51,105 nucleotides of DNA from an uncultured Clostridia bacterium (GCA_944386675.1 CALXBY010000011.1:1-51105), one strand, 5' to 3'; positions 27,412 through 37,902 are shown, counted from the first letter of the stretch. Made by a program: numbers and translations. The notes: generated by a model from the letters alone, not told the origin.

Positions 27412-28092
27412 TCATAAGGATGCATCCCCAATTGGACATTTTAATTCATCTATAATTACTTTGTAATCTACCGCATTTAATATAGCTGTTCCAGCAACTA
27501 AGATATTGGCTCCTGCTTTTTTTACTTCTGGTGCAGTTTTTAAATTAATTCCTCCATCTACTTCTATATCAATTTCTAAATGCTTTTCATCAATATAGTT
27601 TTTTAATGTTCTTACTTTTTCTGTCATTTCACTTAAATATGTTTGTCCACCTTTTCCTGGTTCTACTGTCATAACTAGGCACATATGTATATATGGTAAA
27701 TATTTATAAACCTCTTCTACATTTGTATTTGGTTTTACAGATATTCCTACTTTGCAATTATTTTGTTTTATATAGTTTATGTTTTCTAATACCTCTTCTT
27801 CATTTTTACATGCTTCCAAATGAAATGTTATAATGTTTGGTTCTACTGCACTAAAATCATCTACTGCCTTTTGGATATTTTCTACCATTAAATGTACATC
27901 TAGCGGTGCATTTGATATTCTTCTTATGTATGCTGAATATTCTAACATTTTTTGATAAGTATCTTTTTCCACAAATTTACCATCCATAACATCTATATGA
28001 AAATAATCTGTTTTAGATGCTTCTAATGCAAAAAATGTTTTTGACTCCTCTCCTTTTTGTACTGAAAGAATTGATGTTGAAACTTCTACCAT
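27412..28092 (-). CDS. rpe: Ribulose-phosphate 3-epimerase
   Basis: 226 aa, pentose phosphate pathway. TIM-barrel motifs: VEVSTSILSV, YFHIDVMDGKFV (metal His/Asp), LDVHLMVEN, VMTVEPGKGGQTYL and IDIEVDGGINLKT. The start is ATG 28092 after AAAGGAGGAAAGAA; it overlaps the 3' end of rsgA by 7 nt, so translation is coupled. Confidence 0.95.
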   Translation of the reverse strand: MVEVSTSILSVQKGEESKTFFALEASKTDYFHIDVMDGKFVEKDTYQKMLEYSAYIRRISNAPLDVHLMVENIQKAVDDFSAVEPNIITFHLEACKNEEEVLENINYIKQNNCKVGISVKPNTNVEEVYKYLPYIHMCLVMTVEPGKGGQTYLSEMTEKVRTLKNYIDEKHLEIDIEVDGGINLKTAPEVKKAGANILVAGTAILNAVDYKVIIDELKCPIGDASL

Positions 28093-28967
28093 TTTCTTTC
28101 CTCCTTTTCTTTTAATTCTTGATATATTTTGCAAAATCTATCATATCTTGCTTTATCAATCTTTCCATTTTCAACTGCTTTTTTGATTCCACAGTTTTCT
28201 TCTTTTATATGTGTACATCCCACAAATTCGCAATTTTCTTCAAATTGTTGAAATTCCTTAAAATATTTATATAACTCTTTACTTTCTATTTCTGATATAT
28301 CAAAAGTTGAAAAACCTGGCGTATCTGCTATATATGTATTGTCATCAATTTCATATAATTTAACAGCTGTTGTTGTGTTTTTTCCTCTTTTATTTTTCTT
28401 ACTAATTTCACCTTCTTGTGTAACATCTCTATCAAATATACCATTAATTAATGTGGATTTTCCAACACCAGAGTTTCCTGAAAATGCATTCACATTATTT
28501 TTTAATATATCTTTTAGTTCATCTATTCCTTTTCTTTGTTTAGCATCTGTTAATATTACGGTATATCCTATTTTAGTATATATTTGTTTTATATTTTTAA
28601 ATTCTTCTTTTTTATCTAAATCCGTCTTATTTAACACGATAATGCTATTAACACCTATATATTCTGCAAAAGCCAATTGTTTATCTAACATTAGTAAATC
28701 TGGTTTAGGCTCTTTACTAGAAACTACATATATAATTTGGGTAATATTTGCAAGTTTTGGTCTTTTAATATATACTTTTCTTTCGTGAATTTCTTCTATA
28801 ACTGCTTTTTGGTTATTTTCATCTGTTACAGTTATACTTACAATATCACCTACAACTGGTGTTATTTCTTCTTTCTTAAATTTTCCTCTTGCCGTTGTTT
28901 CATATATTTCGTTTTCAGCTTCCACTTTATATAAATTTGATATATTCTCTATAATTACTCCTTGCAT
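28086..28967 (-). CDS. rsgA: Ribosome small subunit GTPase RsgA
   Basis: 293 aa. N-terminal OB fold, then circularly permuted GTPase: NKTDLDKK (G4) precedes GNSGVGKSTLING (G1) and DTPGFSTFD (G3). C-terminal zinc motif CEFVGCTHIKEENC is present. Late 30S maturation factor. It follows a terminator separating it from prkC. Confidence 0.97.
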   Translation of the reverse strand: MQGVIIENISNLYKVEAENEIYETTARGKFKKEEITPVVGDIVSITVTDENNQKAVIEEIHERKVYIKRPKLANITQIIYVVSSKEPKPDLLMLDKQLAFAEYIGVNSIIVLNKTDLDKKEEFKNIKQIYTKIGYTVILTDAKQRKGIDELKDILKNNVNAFSGNSGVGKSTLINGIFDRDVTQEGEISKKNKRGKNTTTAVKLYEIDDNTYIADTPGFSTFDISEIESKELYKYFKEFQQFEENCEFVGCTHIKEENCGIKKAVENGKIDKARYDRFCKIYQELKEKEERKW

Positions 28968-29020
28968 ATTTCCTCCATTTTGTACAATTTATAAAAACAT
29001 TCTTCTTTATCATTATATAC

Positions 29021-29061
29021 GAAAAAAGTCCAATTCGCAATTATGAATTGAACTTTTTTAT
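29021..29061 (-). terminator. prkC terminator
   Basis: AAAAAAGTTCAATTC/GAATTGGACTTTTTT stem with flanking T run, between prkC and rsgA. Confidence 0.8.
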
Positions 29062-29111
29062 ATTACTACTATCAAATTTTTATAAAACGTATTTACTATT
29101 AATTATCCATA

Positions 29112-31079
29112 TCAATTAAATGTAACAGAATCTTGTGAACCTAATGTAACAGTTTTACTTGAACGATATATTTGACTTCCTGTTTTTGGATCTGTAATTG
29201 TAACTGTTATCTCTAAAGATTCTCCATCTTTTCCTGATAAAGAAATTGCAGAATATGCTGTTTCATTTTTATTAACACCGGTTCTTGTTTCTCCATTTAC
29301 ACTGATATTTACAGTTCTACTTGTTGTTTCATCTTCTTCATCTTCTGTATATCCACCTGTTATTTGTTTTAAATTAATAATAACAGATACATTTTTTGTT
29401 TCAGCTACTTTATTTACAGTTAAAGTAACGGTTGTTCCTTCATCTACAGTTGTTCCTGCTGTAACACTTTGTTTTGTAACTTTTCCATTATCTGTTGTTG
29501 CATCTACATAAGTAACTGTCACCTTTAATCCTTGACCTTCTAATGTTGTTCTTGCATTTGCTTCTGTTTGACCAACTACATTTTCAACTGTAACTTGTCT
29601 AATTCCTGTTCCTTTACTTACATGAATTTTAATTGTATCTCCAGCATATGCTTCTGATTCTGCTTCTACCTCTTGAGAAATTACATATCCCTCTTCTACT
29701 GTTCTACTAGTTTCTTCAATAACTTCCGCCTTCAAATTTGCTTCTTCTAAAGCATCTTCTGCTTCTTGTCTAGTCATACCAACTACTTTTGGGACAGTTG
29801 TTTTTTCTTGTCCTTTACTAATTACAACCTTTACAGTACTTCCTTCTTTTACATTATAATCTGCTATATATGTAGGATCTTGAGAAATGACATAACCTTC
29901 TGGAACTTCTTTATTAAATTCCTCACTTGATACTTCAAATATTAATTTTAAATCTTCTACTGTTTTCTTAGCTTCTTCTCTTGACATTCCTACAACTTCT
30001 GGAAGCTCTACTTCAGGTGGATTTGTTATATTTAAATATGCTAATGTTCCTCCTAAAGCAATTGCAAATAGTAAAACGAGTCCTATAAAAGAACTTAATA
30101 CTTTATGTCTTTTTATAAACGCTACAAATTTATTGTCTTGTTTTTCATTTCTCTTATTATTTTCGTCCTCTATATTTCCATATAAATCTGTATTAATTTT
30201 TTGTGTTTTAGCTGTTACATCATAATCTCTATCATCAACAAAATCACCATTTGGATTTTTTAGGGCTTGCCTTAAATCAGCTAACATATCTGTTGCAGAC
30301 TGATATCTTAATGTTGTATCTTTCTTTAAAGCCTTCATGATAATTCTATTAACTGCTGATGGTAAATTTGGATTTAATTCTATTGGCTCTTCAGGTTCTT
30401 CTTGCATATGTTTCAAAGCTACAGAAACTGGAGTATCAGCATCAAATGGAACCCTTCCTGTTACCATTTCATACATAACTACTCCTAGAGAGTATAAATC
30501 TGATTTTGCGTCTGTATATCCTCCTCTTGCATGTTCTGGTGAAAAATAATGTACAGAACCAATTGTTGTTCCAAATGCTGTAATTGTTGAATTTGAAACG
30601 GCTTTTGCAATTCCAAAATCTGTAACTTTTGCTATACCATCTTCTGTTATAATAATATTATGTGGCTTAATATCTCTATGAATAATGTTATTTTTATGTG
30701 CCATCTCCAATGCTGAAGCAATTTGAATTGCTACATTTACTGACCATTTCCATGGAAGTGGTCCTCTTTCTTCTACAATAATTTCTTTTAATGTCTTTCC
30801 CCTAATTAGTTCCATTACAATATAATATAAATTATCTTCTGAACCAACATCATAAATAGATACAATATTAGGATGTGTAAGTCTTGCTGCTGATTGTGCT
30901 TCTATTTCAAATCTTTTAATAAATTCCTCATCAGTAGTGAACTCATCCTTTAAAACTTTTACAGCTACATTTCTCTTTAACACTTTATCTTCTGCTCTAT
31001 AAACTGTAGCCATACCACCATTTCCAACTTTTTCGATAATCTCATACCTATTTCCTAACATTTTTCCTTCTAAAATCAT
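29112..31079 (-). CDS. prkC: PASTA-domain Ser/Thr protein kinase PrkC/PknB
   Basis: 655 aa. Kinase domain about 11-270 with VGNGGMATVYRAE, VAVKVLK, IIHRDIKPHNI and VTDFGIAK; all catalytic residues present. A transmembrane helix lies at about 327-349. Three PASTA repeats follow (LPEVVGMSREEAKKTVEDLK, VPKVVGMTRQEAEDALEEAN, VENVVGQTEANARTTLEGQG), then a further beta-rich domain to the C terminus. PASTA repeats sense muropeptides or lipid II. Cotranscribed with the PP2C phosphatase upstream. Confidence 0.97.
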   Translation of the reverse strand: MILEGKMLGNRYEIIEKVGNGGMATVYRAEDKVLKRNVAVKVLKDEFTTDEEFIKRFEIEAQSAARLTHPNIVSIYDVGSEDNLYYIVMELIRGKTLKEIIVEERGPLPWKWSVNVAIQIASALEMAHKNNIIHRDIKPHNIIITEDGIAKVTDFGIAKAVSNSTITAFGTTIGSVHYFSPEHARGGYTDAKSDLYSLGVVMYEMVTGRVPFDADTPVSVALKHMQEEPEEPIELNPNLPSAVNRIIMKALKKDTTLRYQSATDMLADLRQALKNPNGDFVDDRDYDVTAKTQKINTDLYGNIEDENNKRNEKQDNKFVAFIKRHKVLSSFIGLVLLFAIALGGTLAYLNITNPPEVELPEVVGMSREEAKKTVEDLKLIFEVSSEEFNKEVPEGYVISQDPTYIADYNVKEGSTVKVVISKGQEKTTVPKVVGMTRQEAEDALEEANLKAEVIEETSRTVEEGYVISQEVEAESEAYAGDTIKIHVSKGTGIRQVTVENVVGQTEANARTTLEGQGLKVTVTYVDATTDNGKVTKQSVTAGTTVDEGTTVTLTVNKVAETKNVSVIINLKQITGGYTEDEEDETTSRTVNISVNGETRTGVNKNETAYSAISLSGKDGESLEITVTITDPKTGSQIYRSSKTVTLGSQDSVTFN

Positions 31080-31125
31080 ATTTATCTCTCCTTAATATGT
31101 TTAATATGTGGATTGCTCTTGCTTA

Positions 31126-31860
31126 TTATATATTTTTTATTACAATAACTGTAATATTATCATATCCCCCATTGTCATTAGCCAATTTCACTAATTCTTT
31201 AGGAGCTTGTTCTATATCTTTTTTTGCCCATTTAAATATTTCTTCTTGTGAAACTAAATTTGTTAAACCATCTGAATTGATAATCAGTATATCATCTTTT
31301 AAGAAACCTTTTACCATAACATCTGGTTCCACAAAAGCATTACATCCTAAAGCTTTCATTAACATATTTTTTTGTGGATGGTGTGCTGCTTGTTCTTGCG
31401 TTATTGTCCCATCCTTTACTAATTTTTGTACATAACTGTGGTCTTGTGTTAATTTTCTCATGAAATCTTTTCTAATTCTATATATTCTACTATCTCCAAC
31501 ATGACCGATAAAGGCTCTATTATTATATATTAAACAAACTTCTAAAGTAGTACCCATTCCTTCTAATTCTGGTTCTTCTTTAGATTTTTCATATACCACC
31601 ATATTAGCATATTCCATACTACTTCCAACTAATTGAATAATACTTTCCTTGTCTTTAGGAATTTCTTTAAAGTTATTTTCTATATAACTTTTGGCTGACT
31701 GGATAGCAAGTTTGCTTGCTATTTCTCCACCTTTATATCCCCCCATGCCATCTGCTAACATATATAGTTGAACTTCATCTAGTGAATTAGCTATATAGTA
31801 ATAATCTTGATTCTGTTCTCTTACCTTACCTATATCTGACTTTGCATAAGCCTTTATCAT
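31126..31860 (-). CDS. prpC: PP2C-family Ser/Thr phosphatase PrpC
   Basis: 244 aa. Metal-binding motifs LADGMGGYKGGEIAS, IGHVGDSRIYRIR, INSDGLTNLV and GGYDNITVIVI are complete. It reverses PrkC phosphorylation. 46 nt separate it from prkC; start ATG follows CGAGGTGAAAAC. Confidence 0.97.
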   Translation of the reverse strand: MIKAYAKSDIGKVREQNQDYYYIANSLDEVQLYMLADGMGGYKGGEIASKLAIQSAKSYIENNFKEIPKDKESIIQLVGSSMEYANMVVYEKSKEEPELEGMGTTLEVCLIYNNRAFIGHVGDSRIYRIRKDFMRKLTQDHSYVQKLVKDGTITQEQAAHHPQKNMLMKALGCNAFVEPDVMVKGFLKDDILIINSDGLTNLVSQEEIFKWAKKDIEQAPKELVKLANDNGGYDNITVIVIKNI

Positions 31861-31973
31861 GTTTTCACCTCGTTTTCCTTTTGTTTTTTCTTAAAAATTT
31901 ATATAAATATACTTGTAACATTTATATCATAAGTTTATGATTTTTGCAATTACTTTATTAAAATTTGTTCATT

Positions 31974-32020
31974 GGGGACGTGCCAAAATGGACATTTTTT
32001 GTCCAAAAGGGACAGACCTT
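31974..32020. repeat. REP-like element, inverted orientation
   Basis: GGGGACGTGCCAAAATGG ... CCAAAAGGGACAGACC; the reverse complement of the GTCTGTCCCTTTTGG ... GGCACGTCCC elements at 32876 and 45447, with a different centre. Confidence 0.75.
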
Positions 32021-32094
32021 AAGAATGATTTCAAGAATAGCTATGTAAACAGATACAATTAATTTCGATATTTCTTATTAAACTTTTATCCCCA

Positions 32095-32123
32095 TTGACA
32101 CTTAAAATTTATTAACCTATAAT
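32095..32123 (+). promoter_or_regulatory. Sigma-A-type promoter of the 32164 gene
   Basis: Consensus TTGACA, 17-nt spacer, TATAAT; 40 nt upstream of the start codon. Confidence 0.8.
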
Positions 32124-32163
32124 TAATAATGTACAGATAAACTATTTTAGTAAGGAGAAAGTT

Positions 32164-32833
32164 ATGGAAGAAAAATATAAATTGCAAGAAATACAAACTG
32201 ATGATATTTTTACAAGAAAAAAAATAAAATATTTATTCTTTACCATATGGTTAATTGGTGTAATACTTTTATCAGTACTTATTTTTGTTATATCAAAATC
32301 CATTGGTATTTCACTACTTATTGCGTTTAGTTATAGCTGTATATTTGGAATGCTTGCATTATATATTTACTTATTTCCTAAAAATAATAAAGCGTATAAA
32401 TACATAAAAAATATTGGAAAAAAAGACACTGCCTATATAGTAGATACAGGATTTACTCGACCACGGTCGCTCTGCTAATTCTGGCGGTAACCCCATCGTT
32501 TCCCTTGCTATTGTTACAGCTTTTTCATATGCTGCTATTAAATGCCATGGTCATATTAAAAATGAAAATTCTGGGCGTAATCTATATTATATTGCTATCG
32601 TTTATAAAGAAAAAGTTAAAAATATTTATAACTTACAAGATAATAATGCTTATGAAATATTAAAACTGATATTAGATACACACACTTATCCTGTTGCAAA
32701 ACCAATAAATATTCCTGTTGATGTTTATGTTTATAAAAATAAAATTTATGTGGATTTTGAAAGTGTAAAATTAAGTACTTTAGAGGGATATGAGGAAGCA
32801 AAAAATGTTATAGAAAAGTTAAATCAACAATAG
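32164..32833 (+). CDS. Unknown membrane protein, frame restored by CGGT four-base codon
   Basis: 222 aa when merged; family not recognised. Residues 1-22 are charged, then two transmembrane helices (about 25-47 and 49-71), then a soluble C-terminal region. In-frame CGG occurs at 32464-32466 (codon 101) and frame zero stops three codons later. Reading CGGT as Gly gives DTGFTRPGRSANSGGNPIVS and an open frame of 121 further codons to TAG 32831-32833, ending EEAKNVIEKLNQQ. Its consensus promoter and ribosome binding site (AGTAAGGAG) suggest it is expressed. A REP-like element lies directly downstream. A plain mutation or sequencing error is the alternative. Confidence 0.68.
32464..32467 (+). other. 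+1 recoding site, CGGT (32.2 kb gene)
   Basis: Context CCA CGG TCG in frame zero; CCA CGGT CGC restores the frame with Gly. Confidence 0.7.
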
Positions 32834-32854
32834 ATATTTTATTAAATATTCAAA

Positions 32855-32921
32855 AAAGGACAGATTCTTAAAATAGTCTGTCCCTTTTGGTATCATTTTG
32901 GAACGATTTGGCACGTCCCTA
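32855..32921. repeat. REP-like element at gatB 3' end
   Basis: A hairpin GGACAGATTCTTAAAAT / AGTCTGTCC leads into a 46-nt block (32876-32921) identical to 45447-45492. The block ends inside the gatB stop codon and can form its terminator region. Confidence 0.9.
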
Positions 32922-34358
32922 ACGTTTTAATTCTTCTAAAAACATTTGATTTAACATTTTTGGATTTGCTTTTCCTTTTGTTTCTTTCATTGCTTGTCCA
33001 ACTAAGAAACCTAAAGCTTTATCTTTTCCACCTTTATAGTCTGCAACTGATTGAGGATTTGCTTCTAATACTTTCAACACAACCTCTTTTATTGCACCTT
33101 CGTCTGATATTTGTATCCATCCTTTTTCTTTAATAATTTCTTCTGGGTCTCTAGGATTTTCGAATAATTCTTCTAATACTTTTTTACCAATACTTGAACT
33201 AATGGTTCCTTTATCAATTAATATTACTAATTTTCCTAATTGATTACTATCAAATGGAATTTCAATTGGTTCCATTTCTGTTTCATTTAATATTCTTGAT
33301 ATATCAGATATAATCCAGTTATTTACTGCTTTTGGATTATTACATACTTTGATTGCACCTTCAAATAAGTCTGATAAATATTTTGAAGAAGTAATAATAT
33401 TTGCATCTTTTTCTGATAATCCATATTCTTGTAAATATCTTTCTTTTCTAGTTTCTGGTAATTCTGGTAATGTGTTTTTAATATTTTCAATATATTCTTC
33501 TGATAATTTAATCGCTACTAAATCTGGGTCTGGGAAATATCTGTAGTCTTGAGCATCTTCTTTATCTCTCATAGGGAATGTTTTTCCTGATACATCATCC
33601 CATCTTAAGGTTTCTTGTTCTACTACGCCTCCCTCTTCTATCACATCAATTTGTCTATCTATTTCATATTCAATTCCTCTTGTGATACTTCTAAAAGAGT
33701 TCATATTTTTCATCTCTGTACGTGTACCTAATTTTGTATCTCCTTTTTTTCTAACAGATACATTAACATCTGCTCTATAAGAACCTTCTTGCATTTTACA
33801 GTCAGAAACTTCAATATATTCTAATATAGATTTTAATTTTCTCAAATATTCTTCTGCTTCTTCACTACTTCTTAAATCTGGTTCTGAAACAATTTCAATT
33901 AGAGGTACACCTGCTCTGTTTAAGTCTACTAAACTTCCTCCCGCAAATTCATCGTGATTTAGTTTTCCTGCATCTTCTTCTATATGAATTCTGGTTAATC
34001 TGATTTTTTTCTTTCCTTCTTTTGTATCAATTTCTACATAGCCATGCTCACATAATGGTTTGTCATATTGTGAAATTTGATACGCTTTTGGTAAGTCTGG
34101 ATAGAAATAGTTTTTTCTATCATTTTTACTATTTCTAGATATTTCACAATTAGTTGCTAATCCTGCTTTTACAGCATATTCTACTACTTTTTCATTTAAT
34201 ACTGGTAATGTTCCTGGCATTGCCATACAAATTGGACAAGTTTGTGTGTTAGGAGCTGCCCCAAATTTTGTTGGACATGAACAAAATATTTTTGTTTTTG
34301 TAGATAGCTCTGCATGCACTTCTAGTCCTATAATCACTTCATAATCTTCTCTAGCCAT
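32919..34358 (-). CDS. gatB: Aspartyl/glutamyl-tRNA amidotransferase subunit B
   Basis: 479 aa. GLEVHAELSTKTKIFC, GAAPNTQTCPICMAMPGTLP, DLPKAYQISQYDKPLCEHG, EDAGKLNHD and the C-terminal YqeY-like tail (GFLVGQAMKETKGKANP) are diagnostic. It amidates Glu-tRNA(Gln) and Asp-tRNA(Asn) with GatA and GatC, all encoded here. Its stop overlaps a REP-like repeat. Confidence 0.98.
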   Translation of the reverse strand: MAREDYEVIIGLEVHAELSTKTKIFCSCPTKFGAAPNTQTCPICMAMPGTLPVLNEKVVEYAVKAGLATNCEISRNSKNDRKNYFYPDLPKAYQISQYDKPLCEHGYVEIDTKEGKKKIRLTRIHIEEDAGKLNHDEFAGGSLVDLNRAGVPLIEIVSEPDLRSSEEAEEYLRKLKSILEYIEVSDCKMQEGSYRADVNVSVRKKGDTKLGTRTEMKNMNSFRSITRGIEYEIDRQIDVIEEGGVVEQETLRWDDVSGKTFPMRDKEDAQDYRYFPDPDLVAIKLSEEYIENIKNTLPELPETRKERYLQEYGLSEKDANIITSSKYLSDLFEGAIKVCNNPKAVNNWIISDISRILNETEMEPIEIPFDSNQLGKLVILIDKGTISSSIGKKVLEELFENPRDPEEIIKEKGWIQISDEGAIKEVVLKVLEANPQSVADYKGGKDKALGFLVGQAMKETKGKANPKMLNQMFLEELKR

Positions 34359-34385
34359 TTATTCTCCTCCTATTTTTAATACTCT

Positions 34386-35855
34386 TTATTTCTTAAATTC
34401 TGGTTTATAGTTTTCTCTAAATTTCAAATCTTGTTCAAATGTATAAGCTGCATTTAAGATGGTTTCTTCACAGAATTTATTTCCAATTAATTGCATTCCT
34501 ACTGGCATGCCATCTTTATCTACCCCACATGGAATAGAAATACCTGGAAGTCCTGCAATATTTACTGAAACTGTACAGATATCTGCTAAATACATTTCCA
34601 ATGGATTATTTGATTTAGAACCAATATCAAATGCGACTGTTGGTGATGTTGGTACTAAAATGACATCATATTTTTCAAACGCTTTATTAAATTCATTCAT
34701 TACTAATGTACGTACTTGTTGCGCTTTTTTGTAATATGCATCATAATATCCTGATGACAATACATAAGTTCCAAGAATAATTCTTCTTTTTACCTCTGGT
34801 CCAAATCCTTCACTTCTTGATTTTTTATATAATTCTTTTAAGTTTTTAAATTCTCCTGTTCTATATGTATATCTGATTCCATCAAATCTTCCTAAGTTTG
34901 AACTAGCTTCAGCACAAGCAATAATGTAATATGATGCTAAAGAATATTTTGCGATATCTAATGAAAATTCCTCAATTTCTGCTCCTAATTTTTTATATCT
35001 ATCAATTGCTTCCTCTAATTTTTCTTTTACCTCTTCATTAATTCCTTCTGCATAAAATTCTTTTGGAACACCAATTTTTAAACCTTTTACATCACCTTTT
35101 AAGCAAGCTGTATAATCTTTTTCTTCTCTATCTACTGATGTTGTATCTTTTTTATCATGACCTGCAATAATATTTAATAACATAGCAGAATCTCTAACAT
35201 CTTTTGTAATAGGTCCAATTTGGTCTAATGATGATGCAAAAGCAACTAATCCATATCTAGATACCAATCCATAAGTTGGTTTTAATCCTACAACACCACA
35301 AAAACTTGCTGGTTCTCTAATAGATCCCCCTGTATCACTACCTAATGCCCATGGTACCATATTTGCTGCTACTGCTGCTGCACTTCCTCCTGAAGAACCT
35401 CCTGGTACTTTATTTAAATTCCATGGATTTTTTGTTGGATAAAAATAAGAATATTCAGTTGAGCCTCCCATAGCAAATTCATCCATATTTAATTTTCCAA
35501 GGTTAATCATATTTTCATTATTTATTTTTTTCATAACTGTTGCATCATATGGTGATACAAAGTTTTCTAACATTTTAGAACTGCAAGTTGTTTTCACACC
35601 TTTTGTGCAAATATTATCTTTAATTCCTATTGGAATTCCTGCAAAATCCCCTTTTACTTCACCTTTATCTATTTTTTCTTGCATTTCTTCTGCTTTTTTT
35701 GTAGCGTCTTCAGTTAATACTGTTACAAAAGCTTGTACATCTTTTTCTTTTTCATGAATTCTATCTGTATATGCTTTTGTTATATCTTTTATGGTTAATT
35801 CTTTACTTTTTAACTTTTCTTGTAATTCGTGAACCGTTAATTTTGTAATATCCAT
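34386..35855 (-). CDS. gatA: Aspartyl/glutamyl-tRNA amidotransferase subunit A
   Basis: 489 aa amidase. The catalytic Lys is in [10 protein letters not shown], with cis-Ser and nucleophilic Ser in [14 protein letters not shown] and [12 protein letters not shown]. It supplies ammonia from Gln to GatB. Located 27 nt upstream of gatB. Confidence 0.98.
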   Translation of the reverse strand: MDITKLTVHELQEKLKSKELTIKDITKAYTDRIHEKEKDVQAFVTVLTEDATKKAEEMQEKIDKGEVKGDFAGIPIGIKDNICTKGVKTTCSSKMLENFVSPYDATVMKKINNENMINLGKLNMDEFAMGGSTEYSYFYPTKNPWNLNKVPGGSSGGSAAAVAANMVPWALGSDTGGSIREPASFCGVVGLKPTYGLVSRYGLVAFASSLDQIGPITKDVRDSAMLLNIIAGHDKKDTTSVDREEKDYTACLKGDVKGLKIGVPKEFYAEGINEEVKEKLEEAIDRYKKLGAEIEEFSLDIAKYSLASYYIIACAEASSNLGRFDGIRYTYRTGEFKNLKELYKKSRSEGFGPEVKRRIILGTYVLSSGYYDAYYKKAQQVRTLVMNEFNKAFEKYDVILVPTSPTVAFDIGSKSNNPLEMYLADICTVSVNIAGLPGISIPCGVDKDGMPVGMQLIGNKFCEETILNAAYTFEQDLKFRENYKPEFKK

Positions 35856-35881
35856 CTATAATCCTCCTCTTTTAATTCTTC

Positions 35882-36481
35882 TTATTTCATAATTTTTTTA
35901 TAGTTTTCTATTTTTTGATATAGGTGTGGCCAAGAATATACTCTTTCTATATTTTCATTTTCGAAATCTTTATTAACAATTGTATCCATCATATATGTTT
36001 TAATTTCTGCATTTGCCATTTGTGTACAATTCTTTATACTATCATCGATAAATATATCTATTTCATTCTCTTGTGCCACAATTACTTTATTTTGAGAATT
36101 TAATATTAATTTATCATATGGTATCTTATATTTTTCTAACCATTCTTTGGTTAATTTCTCTACATCAAATTTATCTGATAAAAATCTTGCAGTAATTAAA
36201 TATATACTATCTCCATTGTCTTTTAATTTTTTTATATTCTCGACTGCATACATTTTAGGCTGTACATTTAATACTGTCTTTTCATAATATTTCTCTAAAA
36301 ACTCTTTATCCTCTTTTTGATTCCAATTATGAAACTCTGTACAATACATATGTGTAATAGAATTTCTATCAATATTTTTTATTTCTTTTCCAATATCATT
36401 AATTGTATAATTCTGTGCATAATTGAATAATACATCATATGTATTAGCTATTGTATCATCTATATCAATTCCTATATTCAT
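35882..36481 (-). CDS. HAD-family 5'(3')-nucleotidase-like phosphatase
   Basis: 199 aa. N-terminal NIGIDIDDTIANTYDVLF is HAD motif I (DxDDT). Motif II is in IYLITARFLSDKF, a Lys-containing motif III region follows, and DIFIDDSIKNC is motif IV. This matches the NT5C-type nucleotidase family of clostridia. Inserted between gatC and gatA, so probably cotranscribed with the amidotransferase; no functional link is evident. Confidence 0.8.
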   Translation of the reverse strand: MNIGIDIDDTIANTYDVLFNYAQNYTINDIGKEIKNIDRNSITHMYCTEFHNWNQKEDKEFLEKYYEKTVLNVQPKMYAVENIKKLKDNGDSIYLITARFLSDKFDVEKLTKEWLEKYKIPYDKLILNSQNKVIVAQENEIDIFIDDSIKNCTQMANAEIKTYMMDTIVNKDFENENIERVYSWPHLYQKIENYKKIMK

Positions 36482-36512
36482 AAAATTTCTCCCAATATTC
36501 TTCTAAAAATTA

Positions 36513-36800
36513 CTAATTAATTACTTTTGGTATTTTAAACATATTTTGTTCTTCACTTGGTGCATTCATAAATAATGCTTTGTTATCTTCAAATATTTCT
36601 ACTTCATCTTTTCTAAATACATTTTTAGCTTCATTTGCACCTATTGTAATATCTAAATTTTCTGTATTTGCATTATTTACGATATTTGCAAAATCTAATA
36701 TCTCTTGTAAATTATCCAAATATTGTTGAACTTCATTTTCTTCCAATGTTAAATTAGCTAAATTTGCAATGTGCAAAATTTCTTCCTTACTTACTTGCAT
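36513..36800 (-). CDS. gatC: Aspartyl/glutamyl-tRNA amidotransferase subunit C
   Basis: 95 aa. MQVSKEEILHIANLANLTLE and LQEILDFANIVNN then FRKDEVE are typical GatC helices. Start is ATG 36800 after TAGGAGATGATTAT; the longer frame adds 20 unlikely residues. First gene of the gatC-(nucleotidase)-gatA-gatB operon. Confidence 0.95.
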   Translation of the reverse strand: MQVSKEEILHIANLANLTLEENEVQQYLDNLQEILDFANIVNNANTENLDITIGANEAKNVFRKDEVEIFEDNKALFMNAPSEEQNMFKIPKVIN

Positions 36801-36850
36801 ATAATCATCTCCTACTTTTAATTTGGTTCTTATTATATAATGAAAACAAC

Positions 36851-36881
36851 AAAAAAACAAGTCAAAATGACTTGTTTTCTA
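36851..36881 (-). terminator. Sortase gene terminator
   Basis: AAAACAAGTCA/TGACTTGTTTT stem with T-rich 3' flank on the minus strand. Confidence 0.85.
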
Positions 36882-36902
36882 TATTTTCAATATTGATATT
36901 CT

Positions 36903-37649
36903 TTAAATTGCTCTTGCTTTTACAATTACCCTTTGTTTACTATCATCTGTACAGGTAATTAATGTAATTTCTTTTTTGCCATTTGTATTTTGAGAAGTAC
37001 AACTTACATCTGTTGGGTCAACTATATATTTATCATATACTTCATAACTTATTGTACTATTATCTGCAAAATTTGTTATTTGTATAACATCACCATTTAC
37101 CAATGTTGGTACTTTACTAAAAAATCTTGTATTTCTATAATTATGTCCTACAATACAATAATTCCCTACTGTGTTAATATCTGGACCATGGAATTTAACT
37201 GGTGACATTTTTAATAATTCTTCTGTTTCTGCTTCAGAATCTGTTTCTCCATCTAGTATACCATACTCGATTCCTAATTTAGGAATTGTTATTTTTCCAT
37301 CTGTTACATATGTATATCCTGACTGTGATTGTTGTTTTGTTTTTGTGTTTTGATTGGTTTCTGCCATGGCTACTGGTGTTTCAGTTCCATCATCTGTTGT
37401 ATCATTTAATACAGCGATTAATACATCACTATCTACTACTGTATCATCATCTTCTCTTTGTTCAGCATTTGCTAAAATGTCCTGTGACATAGCTTCTGCT
37501 TTATCTCTATCATATGCTGCATATATATAAAGAGAGATTAACACAATTAAGAAAAATACAGATAATATGAAATTAACTTTATATACTTTTTTCTTCCTTT
37601 TTAGTTCAGGCGTTATGTATAATTTTTTCGTTACTAATATTTGATTCAT
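36903..37649 (-). CDS. Sortase family transpeptidase
   Basis: 248 aa. One N-terminal transmembrane helix (about 25-45), a polar linker, and a catalytic domain from about 110. The His is in IVGHNYRNTRFFSKV, the Cys in ITLITCTDDSKQRVIVKAR and the Arg in QRV. Start is ATG 37649 (GGAGAGGTTT upstream). No LPxTG substrate is encoded in the window. Class is uncertain (B/D-like). Confidence 0.88.
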   Translation of the reverse strand: MNQILVTKKLYITPELKRKKKVYKVNFILSVFFLIVLISLYIYAAYDRDKAEAMSQDILANAEQREDDDTVVDSDVLIAVLNDTTDDGTETPVAMAETNQNTKTKQQSQSGYTYVTDGKITIPKLGIEYGILDGETDSEAETEELLKMSPVKFHGPDINTVGNYCIVGHNYRNTRFFSKVPTLVNGDVIQITNFADNSTISYEVYDKYIVDPTDVSCTSQNTNGKKEITLITCTDDSKQRVIVKARAI

Positions 37650-37720
37650 AAACCTCTCCATTTTATAATAATCTATCTATAACATTATAACATGAAAATA
37701 ATGAAATTTAAATATGTTTA

Positions 37721-37749
37721 TTGAAATTTTTTTTATTTCATTATATAAT
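37721..37749 (+). promoter_or_regulatory. Dedicated promoter of tRNA-Gly
   Basis: TTGAAA, 17-nt spacer, perfect TATAAT; 9 nt before the tRNA 5' end, so the tRNA is transcribed alone from a strong promoter. Confidence 0.8.
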
Positions 37750-37758
37750 AAGGTATAT

Positions 37759-37832
<74 letters not shown>

Positions 37833-37902
37833 AAAATTATTACTATAAATTATAATGCATAATTTTAATAAACATTCATATAATATTAATGTCAAATTTG
37901 GT

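Larger units (their letters stand above)
31861..32163. other. Intergenic region with repeat and promoter
   Basis: Contains the divergent prpC upstream region, a REP-like element at 31974-32020 and the promoter of the 32164 gene. Nothing else identifiable. Confidence 0.6.
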
